From 'Nostoc azollae' 0708 (GTDB taxonomy: Bacteria > Cyanobacteriota > Cyanobacteriia > Cyanobacteriales > Nostocaceae): a stretch of 64,000 nt of DNA. The DNA lies in the NCBI RefSeq assembly GCF_000196515.1, contig NC_014248.1, positions 1,349,501 to 1,413,500 on the forward strand. Reading direction: 5' to 3'. The position numbers and the translations under genes are program-made. Shown piece by piece: positions 1 through 10,005 of this stretch. Below the pieces are notes generated by a model. It saw only the letters and a program-made list of their open reading frames with translations. It was not told the DNA's origin and searched no databases. The stretch's first letter is position 1; the number at the start of each line of letters is the position of its first letter.

Positions 1-66
1 ATGACTCTGAAAATCAGAGCCATTATCTAAAATTATGAAAATTTCTACACCTTCACTAGATGCAAT

Positions 67-1497
67 TTACTTCTTAGCTTCAGCGATGGGAACCCACTCA
101 GTGTGGAAAGTTCCTTCTTTATCAGTACGCTTGTAGGTATGAGCGCCGAAGTAATCGCGTTGTGCTTGAGTCAAGTTTTGAGGCAAGCGATCGCGACGGT
201 AACTATCGAAGTAATCTACAGAAGCACTGAAAGCTGGAACAGGAATACCCAACTTAGCAGCAGTAATAATTACTTCCCGCCAAGCAGCTTGTCTGTCGAG
301 AATTGTTTGCTTAAATTCAGGTGCTAACAACAAGTTAGGTAGTGCTGGATTTTGGTCAAATGCCTTCTTAATCTTATTCAAGAAGCCAGCACGAATAATA
401 CAGCCACCCTTCCAAATCCGAGCCATTTCGCCCAAATTCAAATCCCAATTGTAGGTTTTAGAAGCTGTAGATAACAACGCCATACCTTGAGCATAAGAAC
501 AAATTTTGGAACAATAGAGCGCATCACGTACCATGTTCACAAAACTCTTAATTTCTCCGGTATACTTACCACTTGGTCCTGTGATTTGCTTGGAAGCCGC
601 AATCCGTTCATCTCTAATAGAAGAGAGAATCCGGGAATTAACAGCAGCAGTAATTGTAGGAATAGCAACGCCTAATTCCAAAGCAGTTTGTACAGTCCAA
701 CGACCAGTCCCTTTTTGTCCCGCAGCGTCAATAATCAAATCAACCAAGGGTTTCTTTGTTTCTGGGTCAACGTAGGGGAAAATATTAGCTGTAATCTCAA
801 TCAAAAATGAATTGAGTTCGTCAGTTTCATTCCACTCAGTAAATACTTCATGTAGCTGTGCAGCACTCAAACCAGCCACATTTTTCAGCAAGTCGTAAGC
901 TTCTGCAATTAACTGCATATCGCCGTACTCAATGCCGTTGTGAACCATTTTTACATAGTGACCAGAACCCCCAGGACCAATATAGGTTACACAAGGTCCA
1001 TCATCAACTTGGGCAGCAATTTTGTTGAAAATGGGGGATAGATACTCATAGGAACTTTTTGTACCACCAGGCATGAGAGAAGGACCATTTAGTGCGCCTT
1101 CTTCACCACCACTCACACCCATACCGATATAACGTAAACCAGTTGGTTCTAGTTCTTGAGTACGTCTTTCGGTATCTTCAAACCAAGAGTTACCACCGTC
1201 AATAATGATATCGCCTTCTTGTAATAAGGGCTTAAGCTGTTGAATTACTGCATCGACAGGCTTACCAGCTTGCACCATCACTAGGATTTTGCGGGGGCGT
1301 TCTAGTGCAGCAACGAATTCTTCGAGGCTAAAGGCTGCAACGACATTCCGTCCTCCTGCGCGTTGCGCCATGAAGGCATCGGTTTTTTCACGAGAACGGT
1401 TGTAAACTGCAATTGGGAAGCCATTACGCTCAACATTTAGAGCGATGTTTTCGCCCATAACGGCTAATCCAATCACACCAAAGCTTTGTAGGGTCAT
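67..1497 (-). CDS. gnd: 6-phosphogluconate dehydrogenase, decarboxylating
   Basis: Oxidative pentose phosphate pathway enzyme. It converts 6-phosphogluconate and NADP+ to ribulose 5-phosphate, CO2 and NADPH in the cytosol; in heterocystous cyanobacteria this pathway supplies reductant in the dark and in heterocysts. The 476-aa product has the usual family length. The N-terminal Rossmann fold carries GLAVMGENIALNV (about residues 10-22), followed by IDGGNSWFEDTERR, GVSGGEEGA and the substrate-binding KMVHNGIEYGDMQLIAEAY block. The C-terminal all-helical domain ends with a normal tail. No frameshift or stop is seen, so the gene looks intact beside the decayed region to its right. It is divergent from the ycf66-like gene, with about 220 bp between them. 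Identity is very secure. Confidence 0.97.
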   Translation of the reverse strand: MTLQSFGVIGLAVMGENIALNVERNGFPIAVYNRSREKTDAFMAQRAGGRNVVAAFSLEEFVAALERPRKILVMVQAGKPVDAVIQQLKPLLQEGDIIIDGGNSWFEDTERRTQELEPTGLRYIGMGVSGGEEGALNGPSLMPGGTKSSYEYLSPIFNKIAAQVDDGPCVTYIGPGGSGHYVKMVHNGIEYGDMQLIAEAYDLLKNVAGLSAAQLHEVFTEWNETDELNSFLIEITANIFPYVDPETKKPLVDLIIDAAGQKGTGRWTVQTALELGVAIPTITAAVNSRILSSIRDERIAASKQITGPSGKYTGEIKSFVNMVRDALYCSKICSYAQGMALLSTASKTYNWDLNLGEMARIWKGGCIIRAGFLNKIKKAFDQNPALPNLLLAPEFKQTILDRQAAWREVIITAAKLGIPVPAFSASVDYFDSYRRDRLPQNLTQAQRDYFGAHTYKRTDKEGTFHTEWVPIAEAKK

Positions 1498-1716
1498 AAA
1501 TTTGTTTGGCTAACTCTTGCAGATCCTTTCACCTTTAAGGGTAAACCGAGATTTTGGCTTCACTCCTAAAGAAGACATTAAGAGTTGATATTAAGGACAA
1601 AAAATCACAACTAATACAGATAATTAGTTTTAATTTGTATCTAAGTCAACATTTTAGTGAGAAAATTCGCAAAATGGAAATACTGGCACAAATAAAAAAG
1701 TAAGGAGTATGAAAAA

Positions 1717-2658
1717 ATGCTTGCCTATTTCCTAGCATTAGTGGTTGCACTGGGAAGTTTAGCTATTTACCTATCAGCTTTCTTTTTTCCAGAAATCCAT
1801 CGCAAGAACGATTTTGTTTGGAGTGGAGTAGGTTTATTTTATGCTTTAGTATTATGGATTTTTGCACCCCAGATTACAGGAGGATTGTTACTGGGTCATG
1901 TGGCCAGTGTGGCGCTTTTAGTTTGGTTTGGCTGGCAAACTTTATCATTACGTCGTCAACTGACTCCGGAAGTCCAACAAACGCCTATCCCCAGTCCAGA
2001 GTTAGTCAAGATAAGTATACAAGAGCAGGTGTCAAAGTTTTCTGTGCAGGAAAAGTTGTCACAATTACCAGCATTAATTGGCAATGTCTTCAGAGGTCTG
2101 AAGGGGAAGGTGCAGCAAACAGTGAGTAAAACTCCTTCTGTACCGAAACCTAAACCGGTGGTGGAGATTATTGATAAAACTACTCCTGTTCCAGAACAAC
2201 CGAGTCCAGCAGCAGTACCACCAGCTGAGGAAATCTCAACTGAAGCGGAAAGTGTTACCGATATAGAACTAACAGCAGAATCAGGGATTGAAACTCAAGT
2301 AACTCAACCGGCAAACTTGCCAGAAACCGAAGTTATCACAGAAGCAGTAACTGTTTCTTCTCCTGAAGAACCAGCGGAAAGTGTTACCAGTATAGAACCA
2401 ACACCAGAATCAGGGATTGAAACTCAAGTAACCCAACCGGTAAACCTGCCAGAAACCGAAGTTATCACAGAAGCGGTAACTGTTTCTTCTCCTGAACAAC
2501 CAATAGAGTCTGTCTCGAGAACTGAAAGGGAAGAATCTCAATCTACAACTCCGTCAACAACAGCGCTGAGTGAGGAAGTTGTCTCAGATGCTTCTCATGT
2601 TCCCCCTGGGGAAGTACTACCGGAAAAAACCCCGCCAAATGAAGGAAATATTGATTAG
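1717..2658 (+). CDS. Ycf66 family membrane protein with a repetitive acidic tail
   Basis: Role unknown; Ycf66 proteins are conserved in cyanobacteria and plastids. The 313-aa product starts with about 90 residues holding three hydrophobic segments (LAYFLALVVALGSLAIYL, FVWSGVGLFYALVLWIFA, GHVASVALLVWFGWQ), the recognisable Ycf66 region. A long Pro/Glu/Thr-rich tail follows, probably disordered. The tail contains a 43-residue unit repeated twice. The ATG start is preceded by AAGGAG. The gene stands alone and is intact. The tnsB-side end of the Tn7-like element lies about 60 bp after its stop, so in the ancestor it was probably followed directly by tRNA-Ala. Confidence 0.85.
   Translation: MLAYFLALVVALGSLAIYLSAFFFPEIHRKNDFVWSGVGLFYALVLWIFAPQITGGLLLGHVASVALLVWFGWQTLSLRRQLTPEVQQTPIPSPELVKISIQEQVSKFSVQEKLSQLPALIGNVFRGLKGKVQQTVSKTPSVPKPKPVVEIIDKTTPVPEQPSPAAVPPAEEISTEAESVTDIELTAESGIETQVTQPANLPETEVITEAVTVSSPEEPAESVTSIEPTPESGIETQVTQPVNLPETEVITEAVTVSSPEQPIESVSRTEREESQSTTPSTTALSEEVVSDASHVPPGEVLPEKTPPNEGNID
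2245..2502 (+). repeat. 129-bp in-frame tandem duplication in the ycf66-like gene
   Basis: Two adjacent 129-bp (43-codon) units at 2245-2373 and 2374-2502 share nearly all their sequence, for example TQVTQPxNLPETEVITEA in each. The copies are very similar at DNA level, so the duplication is recent. It lengthens the disordered tail only. Confidence 0.9.
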
Positions 2659-2716
2659 GATTTGGTGCTGGGGATTAGTAACATGAGCTGATTCCCAGAT
2701 GGTTTATTCATTTATG

Positions 2717-2721
2717 AGTGG
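2717..2721. repeat. Target-site duplication AGTGG, tnsB side
   Basis: AGTGG directly precedes the tnsB-side end and recurs directly after TGTACA at the other end (18430-18434). Five base pairs is the Tn7-family duplication length. Confidence 0.85.
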
Positions 2722-2870
2722 TATCCTTTAAATAATTATTGTCATCTTTGCGATAAACGAGACTAAACGCTAAAACCCTTAATAAATAAGGGTCTTAGCG
2801 ATTTTCCTTTTAATCTTTTTTGTATCCTAATTTTTAAAGTAAATGATGTCATATTTCTTGAGGTGAGCTT
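2722..2870. repeat. tnsB-side transposon end with two putative TnsB sites and a hairpin
   Basis: AATTATTGTC at 2734-2743 is the inverse of the outer site at the other end and ends 22 bp from the terminus in both. A weaker copy (AAATGATGTCATATTT, 2841-2856) matches the first site at 12 of 16 positions. Between them lies a 13-bp-arm hairpin (2768-2780 with 2788-2800, one mismatch) followed by T-rich sequence. It could be the terminator of the upstream gene or part of the end. Confidence 0.7.
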
Positions 2871-4739
2871 ATGCCCAAAAAACCTATGAATCAAGCCTTT
2901 CCAGGATTTTAGAGTGAGGAGGAGGAATTAATTGATGCGATCCGCCAAGCACCTGAGAACATAGATCGTAGGGATGCGATCGCAGATGCGGCGAAAGCTT
3001 TGGGCAAAAGCACTATAACTATTAAGCGCATCATATAGAAAGTTGAGCAGGTAGGGGTGGCAACTCTAGCTGTTGGACGTAAGGATCAAGGACAATATCG
3101 TATTTCCAAAGAGTGGCATGATTTTATTGTTAGCCTTCATCACTGGCGTAATAGAGAAGGTTATCGAATCAATCACAATCAGATTTCTGGATATTTAAAA
3201 GCCTTGGCTTCTCAAAGAGAGAAACTGCGAGACAAAAAACATGATAAGAAATTTAAGGGATATTCTCAGGTGAGAGAAGACCTCATAGTAGGAAAACACC
3301 CTTCTCATGTCACTGTTTATAAAGTAATTAATTCCTATTTAGAAGCAAAATATAATAAAGTTCGCCATCCTGGTTCGCCGATAGAAGCACAAATTCTACA
3401 AACAACTGAAGGAAGGTATTTTAGAAATCACCTACAGCAACCAGATTTGGCAAATAGACCATACTAGATTAGATATTTTGTTAGTTGACGAGGAGAATAA
3501 GAAAGTTATTGGTCGTCCATACATCACTTTGCTAATGGATAGTTATTCTGGTTGTGTCACAGGGTTTTATTTAGGTTTTGAACCTGCTGGCTCCCATCAA
3601 GTTGGTTTAGCTCTGGGTAATGGAATTTTACCAAAGCACTACGAAACAGAGTACGAACTTCAAGAAAAATGGGGGATTTGTGGAATACCTAAATATATAA
3701 ATAATAATATATAACGAGAGATAGTGCAAAGGGATTTGAGTCCGAACATTTAAAACAGGTTTCACTACAATTACTTTTTATACGGCGTTTGCATACTTTT
3801 CCCCAGGCAGGTGGTTTAATTGAATCTATTTTTGACAAGATTAATAAAGAAATATTGTTATTATATGGTAGATACAGGGGTTCAAATATTGAGGAACCTC
3901 CTCCAGAGGCAGTTCTTCTTGCCTGTCTGACGGTTGATAAACTAGAGAAAATATTAGTGAAATATTTTCTCTAGTTTATCAACCGTCATGATTACCCAAT
4001 GGTAAGAAATCAAAAACGTATTGAGCAATGGAAATCAAGTTGTTTACTAGAAGAACCTGACCTTATTTATGAACGTGAACTAGATATTTGTTTAATGAAA
4101 GTTGCGATACGCAATGTAGAAAAATATGGTTCTGTTAACTTTGTTGGTTGGGTATATCAAGGTGATTGCTTGTTAGATTATAAAAGGAAGCAAGTTTCTG
4201 TAAGATATGATAGGCGTAATATTACAACAGTCAGTGTCTATACTCGCCCTATTAATGGTGAACCAGGAGAGTTCCTTGGTTTTATACAAGCTAGCAATTT
4301 TAAAAGAGAAGAAATGTCTCTAGCTGAATTAAATTCTATCAAGAAAAAGTTGCGTAACGAAGGTATAAAGTTTGATCACTCTTCTATTTTTAATGAGCGG
4401 TTATCTCGATTTGAGGATGTTGAGCAAAACCGTAAGGAGAGAGGTAGACAACGGCGTAAATAGGCACAACAAAAGCACGAGGTTAAAACTAACAAATCAA
4501 AAGTGGTAGAGTTATTTCCTGAAACTGAAACACCATCAATAATTGAACCCCCAGAAGAAATAAAGATTGCACAGGAAAATTTAATATCTACCTTTGACGC
4601 AGATTCACAAAACATTGTCAATTCAATAGATAAGCAAGTTGAACAAACTCAAGGGGATACCAATCCAATAGCTAAAGCTAAAAGAAGACCTATAGTAGGT
4701 GTAAAACATTGGAATCAATTTATGAAGGATAACTGGTGA
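2871..4739 (+). pseudogene. tnsB: tnsB transposase of the Tn7-like element (broken)
   Basis: TnsB is the DDE transposase that cuts and joins the transposon ends. Pieces in order: an N-terminal helix-turn-helix region from 2871 (MPKKPMNQAF, stop soon after), then the 3057-3467 block (KEWHDFIVSLHHWRNREGYR). The RNase-H-fold core follows with IDHTRLDILLVDEE and LLMDSYSGCVTGFYLGFE, the first two catalytic Asp regions. Next comes the region after the catalytic Glu (GGLIESIFDKINKEIL), and then a Mu-type beta-barrel C-terminus (YERELDICLMK, VSVRYDRRNITTVSVYTRP). The tail ends with a short basic peptide (KHWNQFMKDNW) of the kind that contacts TnsC. There are at least five stops or frameshifts. The order and wording match TnsB of V-K elements better than bacteriophage Mu A. 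Confidence 0.88.
3928..3988. repeat. 28-bp perfect inverted repeat inside tnsB
   Basis: Arms 3928-3955 and 3961-3988 are perfectly complementary over 28 bp around a 5-nt loop (AGTGA). The right arm replaces the expected coding sequence and brings in a stop, after which the TnsB reading (NRHDYP...) resumes. This looks like a templated mutation, not a functional site. Confidence 0.9.
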
Positions 4740-4744
4740 TTTTA

Positions 4745-5614
4745 ATGTCGGAAATAAACTTAGCCCATGCCAATCTAGAATTTAAGCAGCAATCTCATAC
4801 AATTTTGCAACCTACTGAAGAATTACGGTGATCGCCTGAAGTCCAAGCTGAGATTGAGCGGATTGGTAAAGCTAACACTTACTTTCCCCTTGATCATGAT
4901 ACAGAATTATTTGACTGGCTTGATGATCAACGTGATACAAAACTCTGTGTTTACGTTACATCTGCTACGGGTTCTGGTTTATTAAAAGCCTGTCAACTTT
5001 ACAGAACCCAATATGTAAAACGAAGAGGAACATTGTTGGAAATTCCTGTAACTGTTATCTATGCTGAAATTGAGCAACATGGTGGACCCACGGATTTATA
5101 TTGCTCCATTATGGAAGAAATAGGTCATCCACTTACTCATGTTCGAACATTACAAGATTTCCTCTCGTGAGCTTTGGGAACTCTGAAAAGTTATGGTGTG
5201 AAAGTCCTAATAGTCAGTAATGCAGATTACCTAACTTTGAAAGTATTTAATGAGCTAATTGGTGTTTTTAGTAAACTGCGAATCCCCATTATCTTAGTTG
5301 GGACTTACTATCTAAGTAATAATATTCTGCAACGGAAAAGTCTCCCTGTATGTGCGCGTTCATGACTCATCTTTAGAGTCATACGAGTTTCCTAATTTTA
5401 CTAAAGAAGAAATAATTGAAGTTGTGAACGATTGGGAAGCAAAATTTCTCCAAGGAAATAGGCGATTAAATTTCACACAGATTGAGAGTGCAGTTCCTTA
5501 TTTAGGTTTAAGATCTAGAGGCTTAGTTGAGCCTTTGTATGATTTACTTCGAAAAATAGCTATACTGAAAATACACGAGCCAAATTTTGAACTAGATCAA
5601 TATAATTTGACTAA
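4745..5614 (+). pseudogene. tnsC: tnsC AAA+ ATPase of the Tn7-like element (broken)
   Basis: TnsC forms the ATP-dependent filament that bridges target selection and the transposase. The reading starts at ATG 4745 (MSEINLAHANLEFKQQ), about 290 codons, the length usual for V-K TnsC. Recognisable parts: WLDDQRDTKLCVYVTS before Walker A, IPVTVIYAEIEQHGGPTDLY, the Walker B strand VKVLIVSNADYL, IPIILVGTYYL, and the C-terminal lid (RSRGLVEPLYDLLRKIAIL). Two in-frame stops and a frameshift near 5350 break it. Walker A (GSGLLKA where GxGKT is expected) and Walker B (SN in place of DE) have lost key residues. The 3' end runs straight into the AIPR gene, where tniQ would be expected. Confidence 0.82.
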
Positions 5615-8167
5615 GATGATAATGGTATTGATGCAGTTTATTTTGAGCGGTTTAATAACCTACTTTGGTTAGTACAGGCTAAGGTTGTAAAATCACCAGA
5701 TCTGGGAGATAATAAGAAATTTTGTGATGGAATTAGGGATCTTGTCGATAAACGGTTTCAAAAATTTAATTCGAGTTTTTCCCGCTTACAGCAAGATGTT
5801 GAGGATGCTTTAGACAAAAATGGAGTAACAATAGTTGGCTTTCATATATATCTGGATGGAAGGCTGGGCTCTCATGTAGTTAATGATCTCAATCAATTAA
5901 AAGATCAACTAAATAAAGTTGATCCGCGCTTCCGATGGCAGGGTTTGAATATTGAAAAGATTTATGGTTGTTTGACAACCAAGCAAGAAAATGCACCTGT
6001 TAATGTTGAATTTACTTTAGGAAAGTGGCATTCTTTAAAGCAGCCACGCAGGGTTCTTTATGGATTAGTAAATGCTGCTGAGCTGGTATCTTTATATAAC
6101 CAGCATAACAAATTATTATTTGAGAATAATATTCGTTATTATCTGGGTAGACAGGATGTTAACTTAGCAATTGCTGAAACTGTGAAACTTCAAGCGCCAG
6201 GACTTTTTTATCTCAATAATGGATTAACAATTACTTGTGAGAAATTTAGTCTACGATCTGGACATAGTCAGGAATTAAATCGATTTATTTCAGACTATTT
6301 TCTATAGTCAATGGATGGTAAATAGTTGGATTTATTGCATCTATTCTAATTAATACTATTGGTTCTATATCTCTGGTAAATTATTAGTAATAATCATTGA
6401 ATTAGAGAGAAAATCAGATGAAATAGGTGTAGAGATTACCAAAGCGAGAAATGCACAAAATGATGTTTTTGATGTTTATTTTGTAGCATTTAGATCCCAA
6501 TCAAGAACAGTTGCCGGGGAGCATCCACTATTGGAAGATACACAAGTGTTAGGAGCATTTAAGGATAAATAAGTGTGGATTAGCAACCATGAAGCAGGAT
6601 AAAAGAACGGCTCAAAGCCTGCTTAGAAGAATAGGCAACATTGTTATATAAAGAAGCAGACAAAAGTCAGATAACAGACTTGGAAGGCATAGAAAAAACA
6701 GTAAGGAGTCAAATATTAGAAGTGGTAAGTCCAGAAATAGCCCTTTTTTTTTATTGAAGAAAGAACCGGAAGGAAAGTAGGTAAAACCAGGAAAGTCAAA
6801 ACCTTGGTAGGAGAACTAAAACTAAAAGCTAAACAGTTGAAGAGACTGGGTTTGAAGCCAAGAAGTCGATTAAGTCCATTACTTCAAAAGTGCTGCTTGA
6901 GGCTATCAGCTAAGGAAGGAATCATATCAAAAGGCAGAAGTTGAAATTGAGGCATTAACAGGAGTAAAAGTTGGCCATAGGAGGCAACAAAAACTAGTTG
7001 TGGAACAAGATTGGGAGCTACCACAAGGAAAACAAGCTGTCTGTGAAGTGAGGGTGGATGGTGGAAGAGTACGACTAGGGAGCAAACCACAACCAGGCTG
7101 GTACTGGCGAGACTATCAATAAAACCCTTCGTCTACAAGGAATTCATGATGGCGCATGTTTTGATAACAACTAATAAATCATAAGTTGATTATGTTAATA
7201 GCCAGTCTTTGGTTAACCCCCTTGTGTGTTTGGGGGATGGTCATGATGGAGTTTGGAATTTAGTTAAAGAGTTTGGAACTGAAAAATCCAAACCTTTGGA
7301 AATTTTGGATTGGTATCACCTCAAAGAGAATCTTTATCAAATTGGTGGTTATTTAAAGCATCTCCAAGCTGTTGAGAGTTTATTGTGGTAAGGTCAGATA
7401 GAGCCAATTCAAGCTTTATTTAATAATTGTCGAGGCAAACAAGTTAAGAAGTCTTTCGACATAAGCGAAGAACATCCCACTGGTATTATTAACTACACCT
7501 ACTACCGAGCTGAACAACTGTGTTCTATTGGTTCTGGATCTGTCGAATCTGCTATTCAACAGATTGGAGCAAGGATTTAAATTTCTGGACCACAGTGGAA
7601 TGTTGAAAGTGTCTACCAAATCCTTTCCCTTCCTTGTGCTTATCTCAATGGTTTGCTTCCTATTTGAGTCTTTCTGCCAAAACTCTATCCTCCCGGTTGC
7701 GGCAAGAATGTATGGTATCAAATATTGTCTATCAATATCGAGCATCAGTAGATAATCATGATGCTATCACCATTGAAAAAGCTGCAATCGCACTTGCTTG
7801 TTTTAGCGGTAATACTGAAATAATTGTTGCAGCGAGGAAAGATATTAACCAGCTTCACAAGCTTTACTATTCAACACTTTTTAGTAATGCTCTTTCAGGG
7901 ATTATACTTTGTGTGTATGTGCTTATATTTCAATATCTTGATCAGATTTTTGAAAATTCGCGAAAAGCAGAAAAAGAAACTCGGACAAAAAATTCCTATC
8001 AACATGATAGATTGTGTATCTTGGATATTTTATCAAGACGCTATAAATCTTTAATCAATAAGCCAGAAGTTAATTTATCTCAAGATAATATAACTGAGCT
8101 TTCTAGAACTGGGATAGAACTTGCCGAGGTAATTTATATTCTCGCTGAATCTCAGTTTGCTAGTTAG
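5615..8167 (+). pseudogene. AIPR (abortive infection, phage resistance) family protein, split by an IS
   Basis: AIPR proteins (AbiR type) are phage-defence proteins. The frame opens right after a stop at 5612 with DDNGIDAVYFE, a family-like start lacking the true N-terminus. Typical blocks follow: VQAKVVKSPDLGDNKKF, VNLAIAETVKLQAPGLFYLNNGLTITC (the FxxxNNGLTI hallmark, about 6165-6240), and VEITKARNAQNDV after frame breaks. The ISKra4-like element sits next. Removing it with one GTTGC restores LDPNQEQLRQEC in one frame, and the C-terminal part continues to 8167 (IALACFSGN, SLINKPEVNLSQDN). As transposon cargo it was probably a phage-defence gene. The stops at 6305 and later show that it is dead. 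Confidence 0.8.
6518..7694 (+). mobile_element. ISKra4-like insertion sequence, copy 1 (dead transposase)
   Basis: A 1177-bp segment repeated at 48941-50117 with almost no difference. The transposase is spread over several frames: GVKVGHRRQQKLVV and VRVDGGRVRLGSKPQPGWYWRDY upstream of LVCLGDGHDGVWNL, ILDWYHLKENLYQIGGYLKH and GSGSVESAIQQIGARI. These are the domain wordings of the ISKra4 family. The flanks read GTTGC on both sides (6510-6514, 7696-7700), and excising the element with one copy restores the AIPR frame. Confidence 0.8.
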
Positions 8168-8355
8168 TGATGAAAAAGGATATCTTGCTATTTTTAGGAG
8201 TTTGACAGATTTTAAAGGCTTAACGATAACGAGTGTAGTAATGCAAGAATTGGCTAGAAAAGAAAATCAGGCTAAAAATACTAATTTACCTAAAGGTTAA
8301 ATTTTATAATTTAATTTCTGCGAGAGAAACTCAACTAATTATAACTAAAAAGTAA
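8168..8355 (+). other. Short gap between AIPR and mod with an unassigned coding remnant
   Basis: A frame reading DEKGYLAIFRSLTDFKG through MQELARKENQAKNTNL can be followed from just after the AIPR stop to about 8300. I do not recognise it. It could be the lost N-terminus of the methyltransferase or a small separate gene. Confidence 0.3.
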
Positions 8356-10005
8356 AGACTTGAACTTACATGGACTGGTAAAGGAATTCGCCCCAAATTA
8401 GAGCCGCGAATTTTGTTAGCAGATGCTGAGGAATCCTATCATGCCGCACATCGAGTCAGTGGAAATGATATTTTTGATAATTCCTTGATTTTTGGCGATA
8501 ACTCGTTAGCTCTCAAGGCTTTAGAGTAAGAATTTCCAGGAAGATTTAAATGTATTTTTATTGATACTCCCTATAATACTCTGCTTCTGAACATTATGAT
8601 TATGGGGTTGAACATTCTATCTGGCTTTCTTTCATGAGATATCGTTTAGAGATTATTCGTAATTTGTTATCATAAGATAGAACTTTGTGGACTACGGTTG
8701 ATGATAATGAAGTACATTATTTAAGCACATTATTTAAATGTAATGTGTAATGAGATTGTTGGAAGAAGGAATTTTATATCAAATGTAGTTTGCTAAAATA
8801 GATATTCTCGGTCTAATGATGCTTGTCTCTCCCTATCACATGATTCCATATTAGTTTAGTCAGAAAATCCTAAAAGATGGGAAAATATACGCAATACATT
8901 ACCTAGAAAAGAAGAACAATCTTGGCAATATAAAAATCCTGATAATGATTCCAATAGACCTTGGCGAGCTATTCCTTGGGATGCTCCTAATATCCGTCCT
9001 AATCTCTCTTATCCCATTACAACACCGACAGGGAAAATTCGCTTACCCTCTCCAGGAAAATGTTGGTCTCGAACTGAAGACTAATGGCTTGAAATAGTAA
9101 AATCTAGATTAGCCTATTTTGGAAAATTACGAGATGGCGTACCATCTTTTAAACAATACTTAAAAGAAGCCTCTAATATTGTTCCAAATACTTGGTCGAA
9201 TAATGAGGAAACTGGTCATAGAGATGAAGCTTAAAAGGATATATACATACTTTTTACTAGAGAAGAGGTATTCAAGACGCCTAAGCTAGAAAGACTACTG
9301 CATCGAATTATTCATATAGCCACAAATCCAGGTGATTTAGTATTAGATTCCTTCGCTGGTTTAGGAATCACAGGTGCAGTCGCGCACAAAATGGGAAGAC
9401 GCTGGATCATGATTGAACTAGGAGAACATTGTCATACACATATTATTCCCCAACTCAAAAAAGTGATTGATGGTGAAGACAAAGGTGGTATCACACAAAC
9501 TGTTAACTGGAAAGGCGGTGGTGGGTTTCGTTACTATCGCCTTGCACCATCATCGTTAGAAAAAGACAAATGGGGTAATTGGATTCTTAATAAAGAATAT
9601 AACTCTGAAATATTAGCCGAAGCACTTTGCAAAATTGAAGGTTTCACTTATGCACCATCAGATACATTTTATCGGCAACATAGTTGTTATAGCAAATGAT
9701 ATCTTATTTATGTCACCACCGAAAATCTTAGTTATTAACTAATATGTCAACTGTATGATGAAGTAGGACAAGGACCCACCCTACTTGTATTATGTAGTGC
9801 CTTTCGTGGCAAGGTGATATATTGTCTGAAAATCAAAAAAAATCCTAAACAAATACTTTCACGTTGTGAATGGGGACACGATGATTACAGCTTGAAAATT
9901 TTAAATCTGCCTAAAGTAACACCGAAAATTTAACAACCATCACTACAAAGATTACTAGAACAACCTATACAAGAATCACTATTTGATATGGATAATATAC
10001 AATGA
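8356..10005 (+). pseudogene. mod: Type III restriction-modification DNA methyltransferase (Mod), broken
   Basis: Adenine methyltransferase and specificity subunit of a type III R-M system. The order is that of beta-class enzymes. First comes the target-side block ELTWTGKGIRPKLEPRILL and NSLIFGDNSLALKALE. Then comes the catalytic motif IV region FIDTPYNT (normally DPPY; Pro to Thr). After that comes motif I near the C-terminus, DLVLDSFAGLGITGAVAHKMGRRW (DPFAGSGTT type, 9336-9410). The tail YYRLAPSSLEKDKWGNW and LSRCEWGHDDYSLKI completes it. Many stops and frame slips occur between 8530 and 9240. The stop overlaps the start of res (ATGA at 10002-10005), the usual coupling of mod and res. Confidence 0.82.
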
